From: CAMQVM01 sp044433365
Lineage (GTDB): Bacteria; Bacteroidota; Bacteroidia; Bacteroidales; Rikenellaceae
NCBI GenBank assembly: GCA_044433365.1
Contig: JAWXTR010000081.1
Span: 1 to 15,329 of the forward strand
Length of the DNA stretch: 15,329 bases
Direction: 5' to 3'
This document shows positions 6,597 through 14,194 of this stretch, one piece after another; positions within the stretch are counted from its first letter, which is position 1, and the number at the start of each line of letters is the position of its first letter. The position numbers and the translations under genes are program-made. The notes beneath the pieces are model-generated. The model worked only from the letters and a program-made list of their open reading frames with translations. It was not told the DNA's origin and did not search any database.

Positions 6597-7055
6597 ATGG
6601 AAAATTTAGCTGTTGGGAGTGTAGCTCCTGATTTTAATTTATTGGATTTTAGTGGTAAAGAGCACGCTTTAAAGGATTACGACAAATTAATTCTTTATTT
6701 TTATCCTAGAGACAACACCCCCGGTTGTAGTGCTGAGGCTTGTTCGCTTCGTGATAGCTACTCAGAGCTTACCTCTCTTGGTTATCAGATACTTGGTGTA
6801 AGTGGTGATAGTGGTGCTTCGCACGAGCGTTTTACCGCAAAATATAGCCTTCCTTTTCCTCTTTTAATTGATACAGATAAGGCTCTTTGTAACGCCTATG
6901 GAGTTTATGGTGAAAAGAAATTTATGGGTAAAACAAGTATGGGTATAATCCGCAAAACTTTTATTATTGAGGGTGGTGTGATAACTCATATTGTAGATAA
7001 AGTCAAGACAAAGGTTCATGCTGAGCAGTTGTTGGAGATTATTAATAATAAATAA
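6597..7055 (+). CDS. bcp: Thioredoxin-dependent peroxiredoxin, BCP/PrxQ type
   Basis: A 152-residue cytosolic atypical two-cysteine peroxiredoxin that reduces hydrogen peroxide and organic peroxides with electrons from thioredoxin. The fold is complete: APDFNLLDFSG at the start, FYPRDNTPGCSAEACSLRD with peroxidatic C44 and resolving C49 (the CX4C spacing of the PrxQ class), GVSGDSGASHERF, and the later FGVYGEKK-like segment (here NAYGVYGEKKFMGK). The length is normal for the family. It is the first gene of a co-directional run with recA (26-nt gap) and the RelA/SpoT homologue, and a promoter lies upstream. Pairing of a peroxide scavenger with recA suggests a shared oxidative/DNA damage role; that is inference. 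Confidence 0.93.
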   Translation: MENLAVGSVAPDFNLLDFSGKEHALKDYDKLILYFYPRDNTPGCSAEACSLRDSYSELTSLGYQILGVSGDSGASHERFTAKYSLPFPLLIDTDKALCNAYGVYGEKKFMGKTSMGIIRKTFIIEGGVITHIVDKVKTKVHAEQLLEIINNK

Positions 7056-7081
7056 AATAAAAATAGAATAAAAAAATAAAA

Positions 7082-8119
7082 ATGACAGAGACAAAAAAGA
7101 AATCGGCTGATGAGTCGAGCGATAAGTTAAAAGTATTAGCAGCAGCAATGGAAAAAATCCGTAAAGATTACGGAAAAGGTTCTATTATGAAGATGGGTGA
7201 CCAAGTAGTCGATCCGAATGTACCTGTAATTCCATCGGGTTCGATTGCTTTGGATGAGGCATTAGGTATCAAAGGTTATCCTAAAGGTCGTATAATCGAG
7301 ATTTATGGTCCAGAGTCGTCTGGTAAGACTACCCTAGCGATTCATGCTATTGCTGAAGCGCAAAAATTGGGCGGTATAGCTGCATTTATCGATGCAGAGC
7401 ACGCTTTCGACCGTTTTTATGCTCAAAAATTGGGCGTAGATATCGACAACCTCCTAATTTCTCAGCCCGACCATGGAGAGCAGGCTCTTGAGATTGCAGA
7501 GGCTTTGATTCGCTCAGGTGCAGTTGACGTAATTGTTATCGACTCTGTTGCAGCTCTTACTCCAAAAAGTGAGATTGAGGGTGAGATGGGAGAGGCAAAA
7601 ATGGCTCTTCAAGCTCGTTTAATGTCGCAAGCACTTCGTAAAATTACTGGTGCTGTAAGCAAAACAAACACTGTTTGTGTATTTATCAACCAATTACGTG
7701 AAAAAATTGGTGCAAATGCTTATGGTAATCCAGAGACTACAACTGGTGGTAATGCACTAAAATTTTATGCAACCGTTCGTATCGATATTCGTAAAGGTAC
7801 GCCTATTAAGGATGGTGATGAGCAGTTAGGTTCTCGTGTTAGGGTTAAAATCGTTAAAAACAAGATGGCTTCGCCATTTAAACGTGCTGAATTTGATGTA
7901 ATCTATGGTGAGGGTATATCAAAAGTTGGTGAAATTATTGATATTGCTACCGATGCAGACATTATCAAAAAGAGCGGCTCTTGGTTCTCTTACGGTGAGA
8001 TGAAACTAGGTCAAGGTCGAGAAAATGTAAAACAACTACTTGCAGAAAACAAAGAGCTTTGTGATGAAATCGAATATAAAGCTCGTGAAGCATATTTCAA
8101 TCAAGACAAAAAAAGATAG
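7082..8119 (+). CDS. recA: RecA recombinase
   Basis: A 345-residue RecA, the ATP-dependent strand-exchange protein of homologous recombination and the coprotease that triggers SOS repressor cleavage. Visible hallmarks are Walker A GPESSGKT at 76-83, Walker B VIVIDSVAALTP, the LMSQALRK helix, the FINQLREKIG segment and the TTGGNALKFYA DNA-binding loop region. The C-terminal tail is short and ends in basic residues (QDKKR) rather than the long acidic tail of E. coli RecA. The ATG at 7082 follows bcp by 26 nt and the stop is 3 nt before the next gene. No inverted repeat resembling a LexA box was found directly upstream, so control probably comes from the bcp promoter. Confidence 0.98.
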   Translation: MTETKKKSADESSDKLKVLAAAMEKIRKDYGKGSIMKMGDQVVDPNVPVIPSGSIALDEALGIKGYPKGRIIEIYGPESSGKTTLAIHAIAEAQKLGGIAAFIDAEHAFDRFYAQKLGVDIDNLLISQPDHGEQALEIAEALIRSGAVDVIVIDSVAALTPKSEIEGEMGEAKMALQARLMSQALRKITGAVSKTNTVCVFINQLREKIGANAYGNPETTTGGNALKFYATVRIDIRKGTPIKDGDEQLGSRVRVKIVKNKMASPFKRAEFDVIYGEGISKVGEIIDIATDADIIKKSGSWFSYGEMKLGQGRENVKQLLAENKELCDEIEYKAREAYFNQDKKR

Positions 8120-8122
8120 ACT

Positions 8123-10348
8123 ATGTTTACATCTGAAGATGACGAAATAATTAAAGAGAGATTTGACGTTCTACTAGCCGCTTGCGATGCTCACAACATC
8201 TATAAATATGATGGAGATAGGGAGAGGATAGTAGCAGCTTTTAAATTTGCCAACGAAGCGCATTATGGTGTTAGACGAAAGTCGGGTGAACCTTATATAG
8301 TTCACCCTATTGCTGTTGCGCTTATATCTGTTGATGAGATAGGGCTTGGAGTCAAATCTGTAATTGCTTCGCTTCTTCACGATGTTGTAGAAGATACCGA
8401 TTACACAGTTTCTGATATCGAAAGGCTTTTTGGGGAAAAAGTGGCGCAGATGGTAGATGGTCTTACAAAAATGAAGGCAGCTAGTAAGATTACTGGTGGA
8501 AAAGGGAGTGAAATATCTGCACAAGCCGAAAATTTTAAAAAGATGCTTCTTACCTTATCGAGCGATGTGAGGGTTATAATCATAAAACTTGCCGATAGAC
8601 TCCATAATATGCGTACTTTAGGGTCGATGGCTCCCAAAAAACAGATGAAAATCTTAGGGGAGACAATGTATCTTTTTGCTCCGCTGGCTCACCGCTTAGG
8701 TCTCTACAAAATCAAAAGTGAGTTGGAGGATTTAAGCCTAAAATACAACTTTCCAGACGATTATAAGCGAATTAACGATAAACTTACCGAGACTCAAGCT
8801 CAGAGAGAGGAGTATATCGAAAAGTTAAAAGCTCCTATTGTCGAAAAATTGGTTGAGTCGGGTATAAAACACGAGATTACAGGTAGAGTAAAATCAATCT
8901 ACTCTATCTGGAAAAAAATGCAGCGAAAACAGATATCTTTTGATGAAGTTTTTGATCTATTTGCCATAAGAATTGTGTTTACGCCTGTCGAATTTGTTCC
9001 CGAAAAGACACAATGTTGGCATATCTATTCGCTAGTTACTGAAACCTACAAACCTCGCCCTGAAAGGCTAAGAGAGTGGATAAATATACCTAAAGCAAAT
9101 GGTTATGAGGCTCTTCACTGTACCGTAATGGGTCCAGAGGGACGTTGGGCTGAGGTGCAAATTCGTTCGCAACGTATGGACGACATAGCCGAAAAGGGGT
9201 TTGCAGCGCACTGGAAATATAAGGAGTCGATAAAAGGTGAAGGGGAGCTTGATAAGTGGGTAAAAGAGGTGCGTGATGCTCTTAATAGCCCATTTTCTGA
9301 TGCTGTTGAGTTTTTAGATGAATTTCAATTCAATCTTTATAGCTCTGAGGTTGTGATTTTCACCCCTAAAGGCGATACCAAAATACTTCCGCAGGGGGCG
9401 ACCGCTCTCGATTTTGCTTATGATATTCACTCAAATGTGGGAAACCATGCGATAGGTGCAAAGATTAACCACAAAATAGAGTCGCTATATAAAGTGCTCG
9501 AAAGTGGCGACCAAGTAGAGATAATTACAGCAAATAGTGGACGACCAGTAGCTGAGTGGCTTGAAAAAGCCTCAACTGCAAAGGCACGTAATCATATCAA
9601 ATCATACCTTAAAAAGGTAAACGAAAATAATAGTGCAAAAGGGGTTAAAATCTTTGAAGAAGAACTATCCAAAATAGGAGTAAAACCTAGTGGAGGTATC
9701 TTTAATAAGCTGCTCCCAGTGTATAACTGTACAAATAAAGAGGAGTTTTATAGTAAGGTTGGAGCAGGAATCATAAATCTTGACAACCTAAAAAATATTC
9801 TTAATACAAGTGCTGCAAATAAGATTGTAAAATTTTGGTCGATTAAGGTTAGTAAGTTTATAGGCGGTGTTGCTGACGGTGTAGCTGGTGTTGGAAAGCA
9901 GAATCAACAGGAGCAGACACAATATAAGATTGCCGAGTGTTGTTTCCCAGCCCCTGGCGATAAGGTTATTGGCTTTAAAAATAGCGATGGCGTGGTGATT
10001 GTCCATAAACGTAGCTGTGAAGAGGCTATTAAACTGGCTGGTCAAGATACTAGTTCAATTGTTGAGACTCAATGGTCATCGGAGAAAATTATGTCTTATT
10101 TGTCGCATATTTCAATTGAGGGTAGTGATAGGATGGGAATGCTTCTTGATATTTCTCTGCTTCTTTCTAAGCAGATGAATATAAATATCCGAAAGATTCA
10201 TGTTGAAAGCCACAACAACCATTTTACGGGTTATATATCATTATATATCAAAGATGATTACGATTTAACCACGATTATTACACGCTTAAAAGCTCTGAAA
10301 GGGGTAGAAAAGGTTAAGAAAATTGCAGCTGAAGATATAACTTATTAG
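8123..10348 (+). CDS. RelA/SpoT homologue, bifunctional (p)ppGpp synthetase/hydrolase type
   Basis: A 741-residue long RSH protein, which makes and breaks the alarmone (p)ppGpp. Domains in order: an HD hydrolase with H61, H86-D87 in HDVVED and D158 in LADRLHNM, all metal/catalytic positions intact; a synthetase domain (~250-365) with RVKSIYSIWKKM, the GYEALHCTV G-loop (Y328, H332) and E344 in EVQIRSQ; a TGS domain (~410-470, VVIFTPKGDTKILPQGATALDFAY); a cysteine-bearing region (AECCFPAPGD); and a C-terminal ACT domain (SHISIEGSDRMGMLLDIS onward). An intact HD motif argues for SpoT/Rel rather than synthetase-only RelA. It starts 3 nt after recA, so the two are almost certainly co-transcribed. 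Which activity dominates cannot be told from sequence. Confidence 0.95.
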   Translation: MFTSEDDEIIKERFDVLLAACDAHNIYKYDGDRERIVAAFKFANEAHYGVRRKSGEPYIVHPIAVALISVDEIGLGVKSVIASLLHDVVEDTDYTVSDIERLFGEKVAQMVDGLTKMKAASKITGGKGSEISAQAENFKKMLLTLSSDVRVIIIKLADRLHNMRTLGSMAPKKQMKILGETMYLFAPLAHRLGLYKIKSELEDLSLKYNFPDDYKRINDKLTETQAQREEYIEKLKAPIVEKLVESGIKHEITGRVKSIYSIWKKMQRKQISFDEVFDLFAIRIVFTPVEFVPEKTQCWHIYSLVTETYKPRPERLREWINIPKANGYEALHCTVMGPEGRWAEVQIRSQRMDDIAEKGFAAHWKYKESIKGEGELDKWVKEVRDALNSPFSDAVEFLDEFQFNLYSSEVVIFTPKGDTKILPQGATALDFAYDIHSNVGNHAIGAKINHKIESLYKVLESGDQVEIITANSGRPVAEWLEKASTAKARNHIKSYLKKVNENNSAKGVKIFEEELSKIGVKPSGGIFNKLLPVYNCTNKEEFYSKVGAGIINLDNLKNILNTSAANKIVKFWSIKVSKFIGGVADGVAGVGKQNQQEQTQYKIAECCFPAPGDKVIGFKNSDGVVIVHKRSCEEAIKLAGQDTSSIVETQWSSEKIMSYLSHISIEGSDRMGMLLDISLLLSKQMNINIRKIHVESHNNHFTGYISLYIKDDYDLTTIITRLKALKGVEKVKKIAAEDITY

Positions 10349-10414
10349 TAATGTGCAGGATGTGATTGCTGATGTCACTATCTTTTGTAATTTAACAAAA
10401 AAAACCATTATACT

Positions 10415-10446
10415 TTTGAATAAAATCAAATAAATTTTTACCTTTG
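10415..10446 (+). promoter_or_regulatory. Predicted promoter of the DUF5606 gene
   Basis: TTTG at 10415-10418 and TACCTTTG at 10439-10446, 20 nt apart, are exact matches to both Bacteroidetes boxes. The start would be near 10453, giving a leader of about 134 nt that contains two hairpins. The rest of the gap after the rsh stop (10349-10414) shows nothing clear. Confidence 0.65.
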
Positions 10447-10463
10447 CATAAGTTTTTGAATAT

Positions 10464-10494
10464 GGGAGTTCTAAATTCTAGATTTTGAGTTCCC
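10464..10494 (+). repeat. GGGAGTTCTAAA hairpin, copy 3 (DUF5606 leader)
   Basis: Positions 10464-10494 fold on themselves with GGGA/TCCC ends. Thirteen of the 14 outer positions pair on the plus strand, three of them G-U wobbles, with a single T-T mismatch and a 3-nt loop. It starts about 11 nt into the predicted transcript. It is related to the GGGAACTTCTAAAA copies at 5304-5317 and 6523-6536. Confidence 0.6.
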
Positions 10495-10524
10495 AATAAA
10501 AATAAAAAGTAATCAAACAATATA

Positions 10525-10554
10525 GGGACCTCTAAAATTTATTTTAGACTACCT
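10525..10554 (+). repeat. GGGACCTCTAAAA hairpin, copy 4 (DUF5606 leader)
   Basis: GGGACCTCTAAAA at 10525-10537, with a 7-bp inner stem (TCTAAAA 10531-10537, TTTTAGA 10542-10548) and a short outer AGG/CCT pairing (10524-10526 with 10552-10554). It is the second copy of the motif in the same leader, 33 nt before the ATG. Confidence 0.5.
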
Positions 10555-10586
10555 TAATAATTAAATTTTTTTTAAACAACCTAATT

Positions 10587-11054
10587 ATGAATTTTTCTGA
10601 AATCTTATCAATTGCAGGACAACCAGGGCTATATAAGTATGTTGCACAGAGCAAAAATGGAATTATTGTAGAGGCTTTAGCTGATGGTAAACGTTCTCAA
10701 ATTAGTGGAAATTCGAGAGTTAGCTCTCTTGCCGATATAGCAATCTTTACAACTGGTGAAGATTTACCTCTTGCCGTTGTGTTCCAAGTTATTATGGATA
10801 GTGCTGCTGGTGCTGAGGTTCCAACAGCAAAAGGTTTGTCGAACGACGAAATTAAAGCGTTATTGAAATCTTATCTTCCTTCTTACGATGAAGATAGAGT
10901 TCATATTTCTGATATGAAAAAGATTTTTTCATGGTATAATATCTTGGTTGGTGTTGGCTTCCAACAGTTTGCTGAGAAAAAAGTTGTAGAAAACGAGGAG
11001 GCTCCAGTTGTAGAGACTGCCGAAGTTGAAGAAGCTGAAGTTGTTGCTGAATAA
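10587..11054 (+). CDS. DUF5606 family protein
   Basis: A 155-residue cytosolic protein of unknown function that I place in DUF5606, a family I know from Bacteroidetes. The conserved N-terminal part begins MNFSEILSIAGQPGLYKYVAQSKNGIIVEAL and continues with a small beta-rich segment (ISGNSRVSSLADIAIFTTGEDLPL). A middle helical part (SNDEIKALLKSYLPSYDEDRVHISDMKKIFSWYNIL) follows. The last ~25 residues are acidic and low in complexity (Glu, Val, Ala repeats), probably disordered. There is no signal peptide or membrane segment. It is transcribed alone: a strong promoter with a structured leader lies upstream and a terminator-like hairpin lies downstream. The sequence gives no basis for a biochemical role. 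Confidence 0.85.
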   Translation: MNFSEILSIAGQPGLYKYVAQSKNGIIVEALADGKRSQISGNSRVSSLADIAIFTTGEDLPLAVVFQVIMDSAAGAEVPTAKGLSNDEIKALLKSYLPSYDEDRVHISDMKKIFSWYNILVGVGFQQFAEKKVVENEEAPVVETAEVEEAEVVAE

Positions 11055-11110
11055 TTTTCCTTAAAAATTTTAAAAGAAATTTTTTAGACGTTTTCTATTA
11101 AAAATCTATT

Positions 11111-11150
11111 AGTCTAACTGCTTTATTCTGAATAAGTAGTTAGACTTTTC
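11111..11150 (+). terminator. Probable intrinsic terminator after the DUF5606 gene
   Basis: AGTCTAACT (11111-11119) pairs with AGTTAGACT (11138-11146). The stem continues inward with one mismatch and a bulge through CTTTATT/AATAAG, and TTTTC follows at once. It lies 57 nt after the stop codon and 31 nt before the selenium cluster, so it separates the two units. Confidence 0.7.
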
Positions 11151-11180
11151 TAGTTTTAGATTTCCTTAAATTATAACTCT

Positions 11181-12245
11181 ATGAAAAATTATCAAGAGGA
11201 AATTGCACTACCTCAATTACCCAAAACCGACAAGGTTCACCATCTCGATGTAGATAGTTTTCTAACAAATAGCGAGAGTGTAATACTTGATATTCGCTCC
11301 CCTTCGGAATATAAGTTGGCACATATTGAAAGAGCTGTGAGTTTTCCGCTTTTTAGTGATGCTGAGCGTGCAGAGGTTGGTACAATCTACAAACAAAAAG
11401 GTAAAGATTTAGCCATTGAGAGAGGTTTGGAGATAGTTGGTCCAAAATTGCATAAGTTTGTAAAAGATGCTAAGAAGATGGGACGAAAAAAGGAGTTTTA
11501 CCTATACTGTTGGCGTGGTGGAATGCGTAGTAAAAGTATGGCGTGGCTTCTTTCGACCTCTGGGCTAGAGGTGTCGTTGCTGGAGGGTGGTTATAAGGCT
11601 TTTCGGCAATCTTTTGCAGAGTATGTCGAGAAAGATTGGAAATTTGTAACACTACTAGGCAGTACAGGATGTGGCAAAACAGAGCTTTTAAAAGAGTTGG
11701 AGAAAAGAGGTGAGCAAATACTTGATTTAGAAGCATTAGCAAACCATAAAGGCTCTGCTTTTGGAAGTTTTGGACTTGGTGAGCAGCCTACTACTGAGGA
11801 GTTTATCAATAGAATACATATGAAGCTGCGCTCGTTTGATAGTAATAGACGGATTTGGGTTGAGGGCGAGAGTATAATGATAGGTAGTTGTTTTATTCCT
11901 GCAGATTTTTACAATAAATTGGTCGATTCACCATATTATCTTGTCGAAATGCCGATGGAAGATAGGATTGATAGGTTGTCGGCTGAGTATGGCTCTTTTG
12001 ATAAGGAACTTGTAGAGTCGGCATTTACAAAAATTACAAAACGCATGGGTGGCAATAATGTAAAAGACGCTATCAATGCTTTTGCCTCAGGCGATGTCCG
12101 TACCTCTATCCGAATAGCGTTAGACTACTACGATAAAGGGTATGCAATGGCAAGTGGAAAGCGCACAGGTGAGGTTTTAGGTAAAATATTGATTGAAAAT
12201 AACGATTTAGCTCTAGTAGCTAAAAAATTAATAGAGATTAAATAA
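11181..12245 (+). CDS. mnmH: tRNA 2-selenouridine synthase (SelU/MnmH)
   Basis: A 354-residue enzyme that converts 2-thiouridine at the wobble position of Lys, Glu and Gln tRNAs to 2-selenouridine using selenophosphate, by way of a geranylated intermediate in known members. The N-terminal rhodanese domain (residues ~20-145) has ILDIRSPSEY and the catalytic loop YCWRGGMRS with C110 (C97 in E. coli). A P-loop domain follows, with Walker A GSTGCGKT at 160-167, then FGSFGLGEQPTTEEF and WVEGESIMIG, both typical of MnmH. The length is normal. It is the first gene of a five-gene selenium cluster, 7 nt before yedF, and depends on the selD product encoded at the other end. No clear -7/-33 pair was found between the preceding terminator and the ATG. 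Confidence 0.95.
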   Translation: MKNYQEEIALPQLPKTDKVHHLDVDSFLTNSESVILDIRSPSEYKLAHIERAVSFPLFSDAERAEVGTIYKQKGKDLAIERGLEIVGPKLHKFVKDAKKMGRKKEFYLYCWRGGMRSKSMAWLLSTSGLEVSLLEGGYKAFRQSFAEYVEKDWKFVTLLGSTGCGKTELLKELEKRGEQILDLEALANHKGSAFGSFGLGEQPTTEEFINRIHMKLRSFDSNRRIWVEGESIMIGSCFIPADFYNKLVDSPYYLVEMPMEDRIDRLSAEYGSFDKELVESAFTKITKRMGGNNVKDAINAFASGDVRTSIRIALDYYDKGYAMASGKRTGEVLGKILIENNDLALVAKKLIEIK

Positions 12246-12252
12246 TTAAATT

Positions 12253-12843
12253 ATGATAACAGTAGATGCACGTGGTATGGCATGTCCACAACCACTAATA
12301 GAGACAAAAAAGGCTATTGATTCGCTTACAGAAGTGACAGAAATCGAGGTGCTTTTAGATAATGAAACTTCGCAAAACAATGTTGTTGATTTTCTTTCAC
12401 AACTAGGTATCTCGGCTCAAAGTGAGGTGGGTATTGTACGTTTTACGACAGGTAAAATAAATGGTGATTCAGGTGTAATAAGCTGCCCTACAGGAGTTAG
12501 CGGTGTAGCAGACTATACAGTAGTCGTAAACCGCCTTACTATGGGGAGCGGAAGCGATGAGCTAGGCGTAATGCTTATGAAGGCATATTTTTCTACCATT
12601 GCCCAATCAGACTCTCTTCCATCTACAATAATTTTTTATAACGAGGGTGTGCGATATGCTGCAAAAGATAGTGCAATTATCTCAACACTTAAAGAGATTG
12701 AAAACAAAGGAGTAATGCTGATTATTTGTGGTACATGTGTCGACTATTTTGGCATTAAAGAGAGTATCGAAATAGGCGTAATTAGCAATATGTACAAAAT
12801 TAGCCAAACTCTTCAAAATACCGCAAAAATTGTATATCCATAA
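12253..12843 (+). CDS. yedF: Selenium metabolism sulfurtransferase-like protein YedF
   Basis: A 196-residue two-domain protein. Residues 1-70 form a TusA/SirA-like domain with the DARGMACPQPL signature and cysteine C11, the position that carries persulfide or perselenide in this fold. Residues ~90-196 are DsrE-like, with the YedF-type motif NRLTMGSGSDELGVMLMKAYF and a CGTC pair (C159, C162) near the end. The fused form is the one I know from selenium-utilising bacteria next to selD. The likely role is to relay selenium (or sulfur) between a lyase and SelD; that is inference from domains and context. It sits 7 nt after mnmH and 15 nt before the lyase gene. Confidence 0.92.
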   Translation: MITVDARGMACPQPLIETKKAIDSLTEVTEIEVLLDNETSQNNVVDFLSQLGISAQSEVGIVRFTTGKINGDSGVISCPTGVSGVADYTVVVNRLTMGSGSDELGVMLMKAYFSTIAQSDSLPSTIIFYNEGVRYAAKDSAIISTLKEIENKGVMLIICGTCVDYFGIKESIEIGVISNMYKISQTLQNTAKIVYP

Positions 12844-12858
12844 GAACAGCATTTTAAC

Positions 12859-13962
12859 ATGGAACTTAATCTATACTTTGATAATTCGGCTACTTCATTT
12901 CCAAAGCCTAAAGAGCTAGAAGAGGCGGCTGTAAGCTATCTAAGACGTGGAGGAAACTATGGTCGAGCTTCGTACAGTCGTGCTGTAGAGAATGTTAGAG
13001 TTGTTGAACAGTGTCGAGATAGGCTCTCAGAGCTTTTTAGTGTAAATGACGATAATATATTTTTTACAAAAAATGCTACTGAATCTTCTAATTTGATAAT
13101 CAACTCCTTAGAGCTTAAAGGTAAGCGAGTTTTGGTGTCGGGAATGGAGCATAACGCCACTATGCGTCCGCTTTTTCATGCAGGTGCTATAATTGATACT
13201 ATGGAGTGTGGTAGTGACGGGTTGGTCGACTTAGAAAAGGCGAAAGATATAGATTTTACAAACTATTCTTTGGTTTGTGTTAACCATACAAGTAATGTAA
13301 ATGGTGTAATTGAGCCAATTTCGCAGCTTAGTAAGCTTACCGAGGGTAAAACACTACTTTATATTGATGCTTCACAATCGGCAGGAAGTTTTGATTTCGA
13401 TTTTTGTGGTGATTTTGTGATTTTTACAGCTCATAAATCTCTTCTTGGCACAACGGGAGTTGGTGGATTTTATGTAAAAGAGCCTGATAAGCTTGAACCG
13501 CTTCAAAAAGGGGGTACAGGCAGTAATTCAGCAAATTATGAGATGCCCTCTACCCTACCCGATAAATTTGAAGCTGGTACACCTAATATAATGGGGATTG
13601 AGATGCTGCTTGCTGCACTCGATTTTCGACCTGAAAAGCTTCATGCTCGTGCCGATTTTTTCTCACTTCTTGAAAAGGTTAAGAAAATAGAAAATATTGA
13701 GGTTTTTGCTGCAAATTTACCTGAAAATCAAGCTGAATTGTTTTCTGTTCAGTTTGAAAATTTGGGAATTGCTGCTGCATCCGATATTCTTTACGAAAAA
13801 TATGGAATTGAGATTAGAAGGGGGCTTCACTGCGCACCATTAGCACACAAAACCTTAAAAACTTATCCAGAGGGTACGATACGAATATCTCTTTCGCCAT
13901 ACCACACAAAAGAAGATTTAGATTTTCTATATAACTCGTTACTAGAAATTTCAAAGCTATAA
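12859..13962 (+). CDS. Cysteine desulfurase/selenocysteine lyase family PLP enzyme
   Basis: A 367-residue aminotransferase class V protein. It begins with the family pattern LYFDNSATSFPKP. MEHNA places H99 near the cofactor ring, D170 (LLYIDASQSAG) should contact the pyridine nitrogen, and K193 in TAHKSLLG is the Schiff-base lysine. The GLHCAPLAH loop near the end has C325, the sulfur/selenium acceptor. Together these indicate removal of sulfur from cysteine or selenium from selenocysteine to give an enzyme-bound persulfide or perselenide. Similar enzymes often neighbour selD and yedF, so delivery of selenium to SelD is the likely job, but sequence alone does not settle Cys versus Sec preference. 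It is shorter than SufS (about 406 residues) and resembles the compact cysteine desulfurase subfamily. The stop is 1 nt before the next gene. Confidence 0.9.
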   Translation: MELNLYFDNSATSFPKPKELEEAAVSYLRRGGNYGRASYSRAVENVRVVEQCRDRLSELFSVNDDNIFFTKNATESSNLIINSLELKGKRVLVSGMEHNATMRPLFHAGAIIDTMECGSDGLVDLEKAKDIDFTNYSLVCVNHTSNVNGVIEPISQLSKLTEGKTLLYIDASQSAGSFDFDFCGDFVIFTAHKSLLGTTGVGGFYVKEPDKLEPLQKGGTGSNSANYEMPSTLPDKFEAGTPNIMGIEMLLAALDFRPEKLHARADFFSLLEKVKKIENIEVFAANLPENQAELFSVQFENLGIAAASDILYEKYGIEIRRGLHCAPLAHKTLKTYPEGTIRISLSPYHTKEDLDFLYNSLLEISKL

Positions 13963-13963
13963 A

Positions 13964-14194
13964 ATGGTTAAAATATTATTTACATTTGCATCTTCTCGTG
14001 CAGCTATAAAGGCTGATAATCTCTGCAAAATCAATAACTTAAAGATAAAAGTTATTGCAACACCAGAGGATATAAGCTCTGAGTGCGGAATGTCGTTAGA
14101 GGTTAGCGATAGTGAAGTTGCCGAGCAGTTAGCCTCACTATTAATTGAAAAAAATATACAATATACAAAATATGATAGATCTACTTCAATATAG
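13964..14194 (+). CDS. DUF3343 protein, putative Se/S carrier
   Basis: A 76-residue cytosolic protein assigned to DUF3343 from its size, the early FTFASSRAAIKADNL pattern and the conserved SSECGMSLEV segment. It has two cysteines, C21 and C41; C41 in the E-C-G-M context is the conserved one and a plausible carrier site. Proteins of this family are annotated as putative selenium/sulfur carriers because they occur beside yedF and selD, as here, but I know of no direct biochemical proof. It starts 1 nt after the lyase stop and its 3' end overlaps the start of selD by 23 nt, so the two are likely translationally coupled. Confidence 0.82.
   Translation: MVKILFTFASSRAAIKADNLCKINNLKIKVIATPEDISSECGMSLEVSDSEVAEQLASLLIEKNIQYTKYDRSTSI

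Noticed and set aside
7056..7081. LexA/SOS box before recA
   Set aside because: The 26-nt gap is plain A/T-rich sequence with no inverted repeat.
10464..10494. Intrinsic terminator of the RelA/SpoT gene
   Set aside because: It lies downstream of a strong predicted promoter, has no T-run after it and shares sequence with leader motifs elsewhere; a leader element is the better reading, though a dual role is possible.
11151..11180. Riboswitch or promoter directly before the selenium cluster
   Set aside because: Only about 30 nt separate the terminator from the ATG and no exact TAnnTTTG with a -33 partner is present; nothing firm can be called.
14145..14171. TTG start adding nine residues to SelD
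   Set aside because: The extension has no family likeness and deepens the overlap with DUF3343; ATG at 14172 gives the usual SelD N-terminus.
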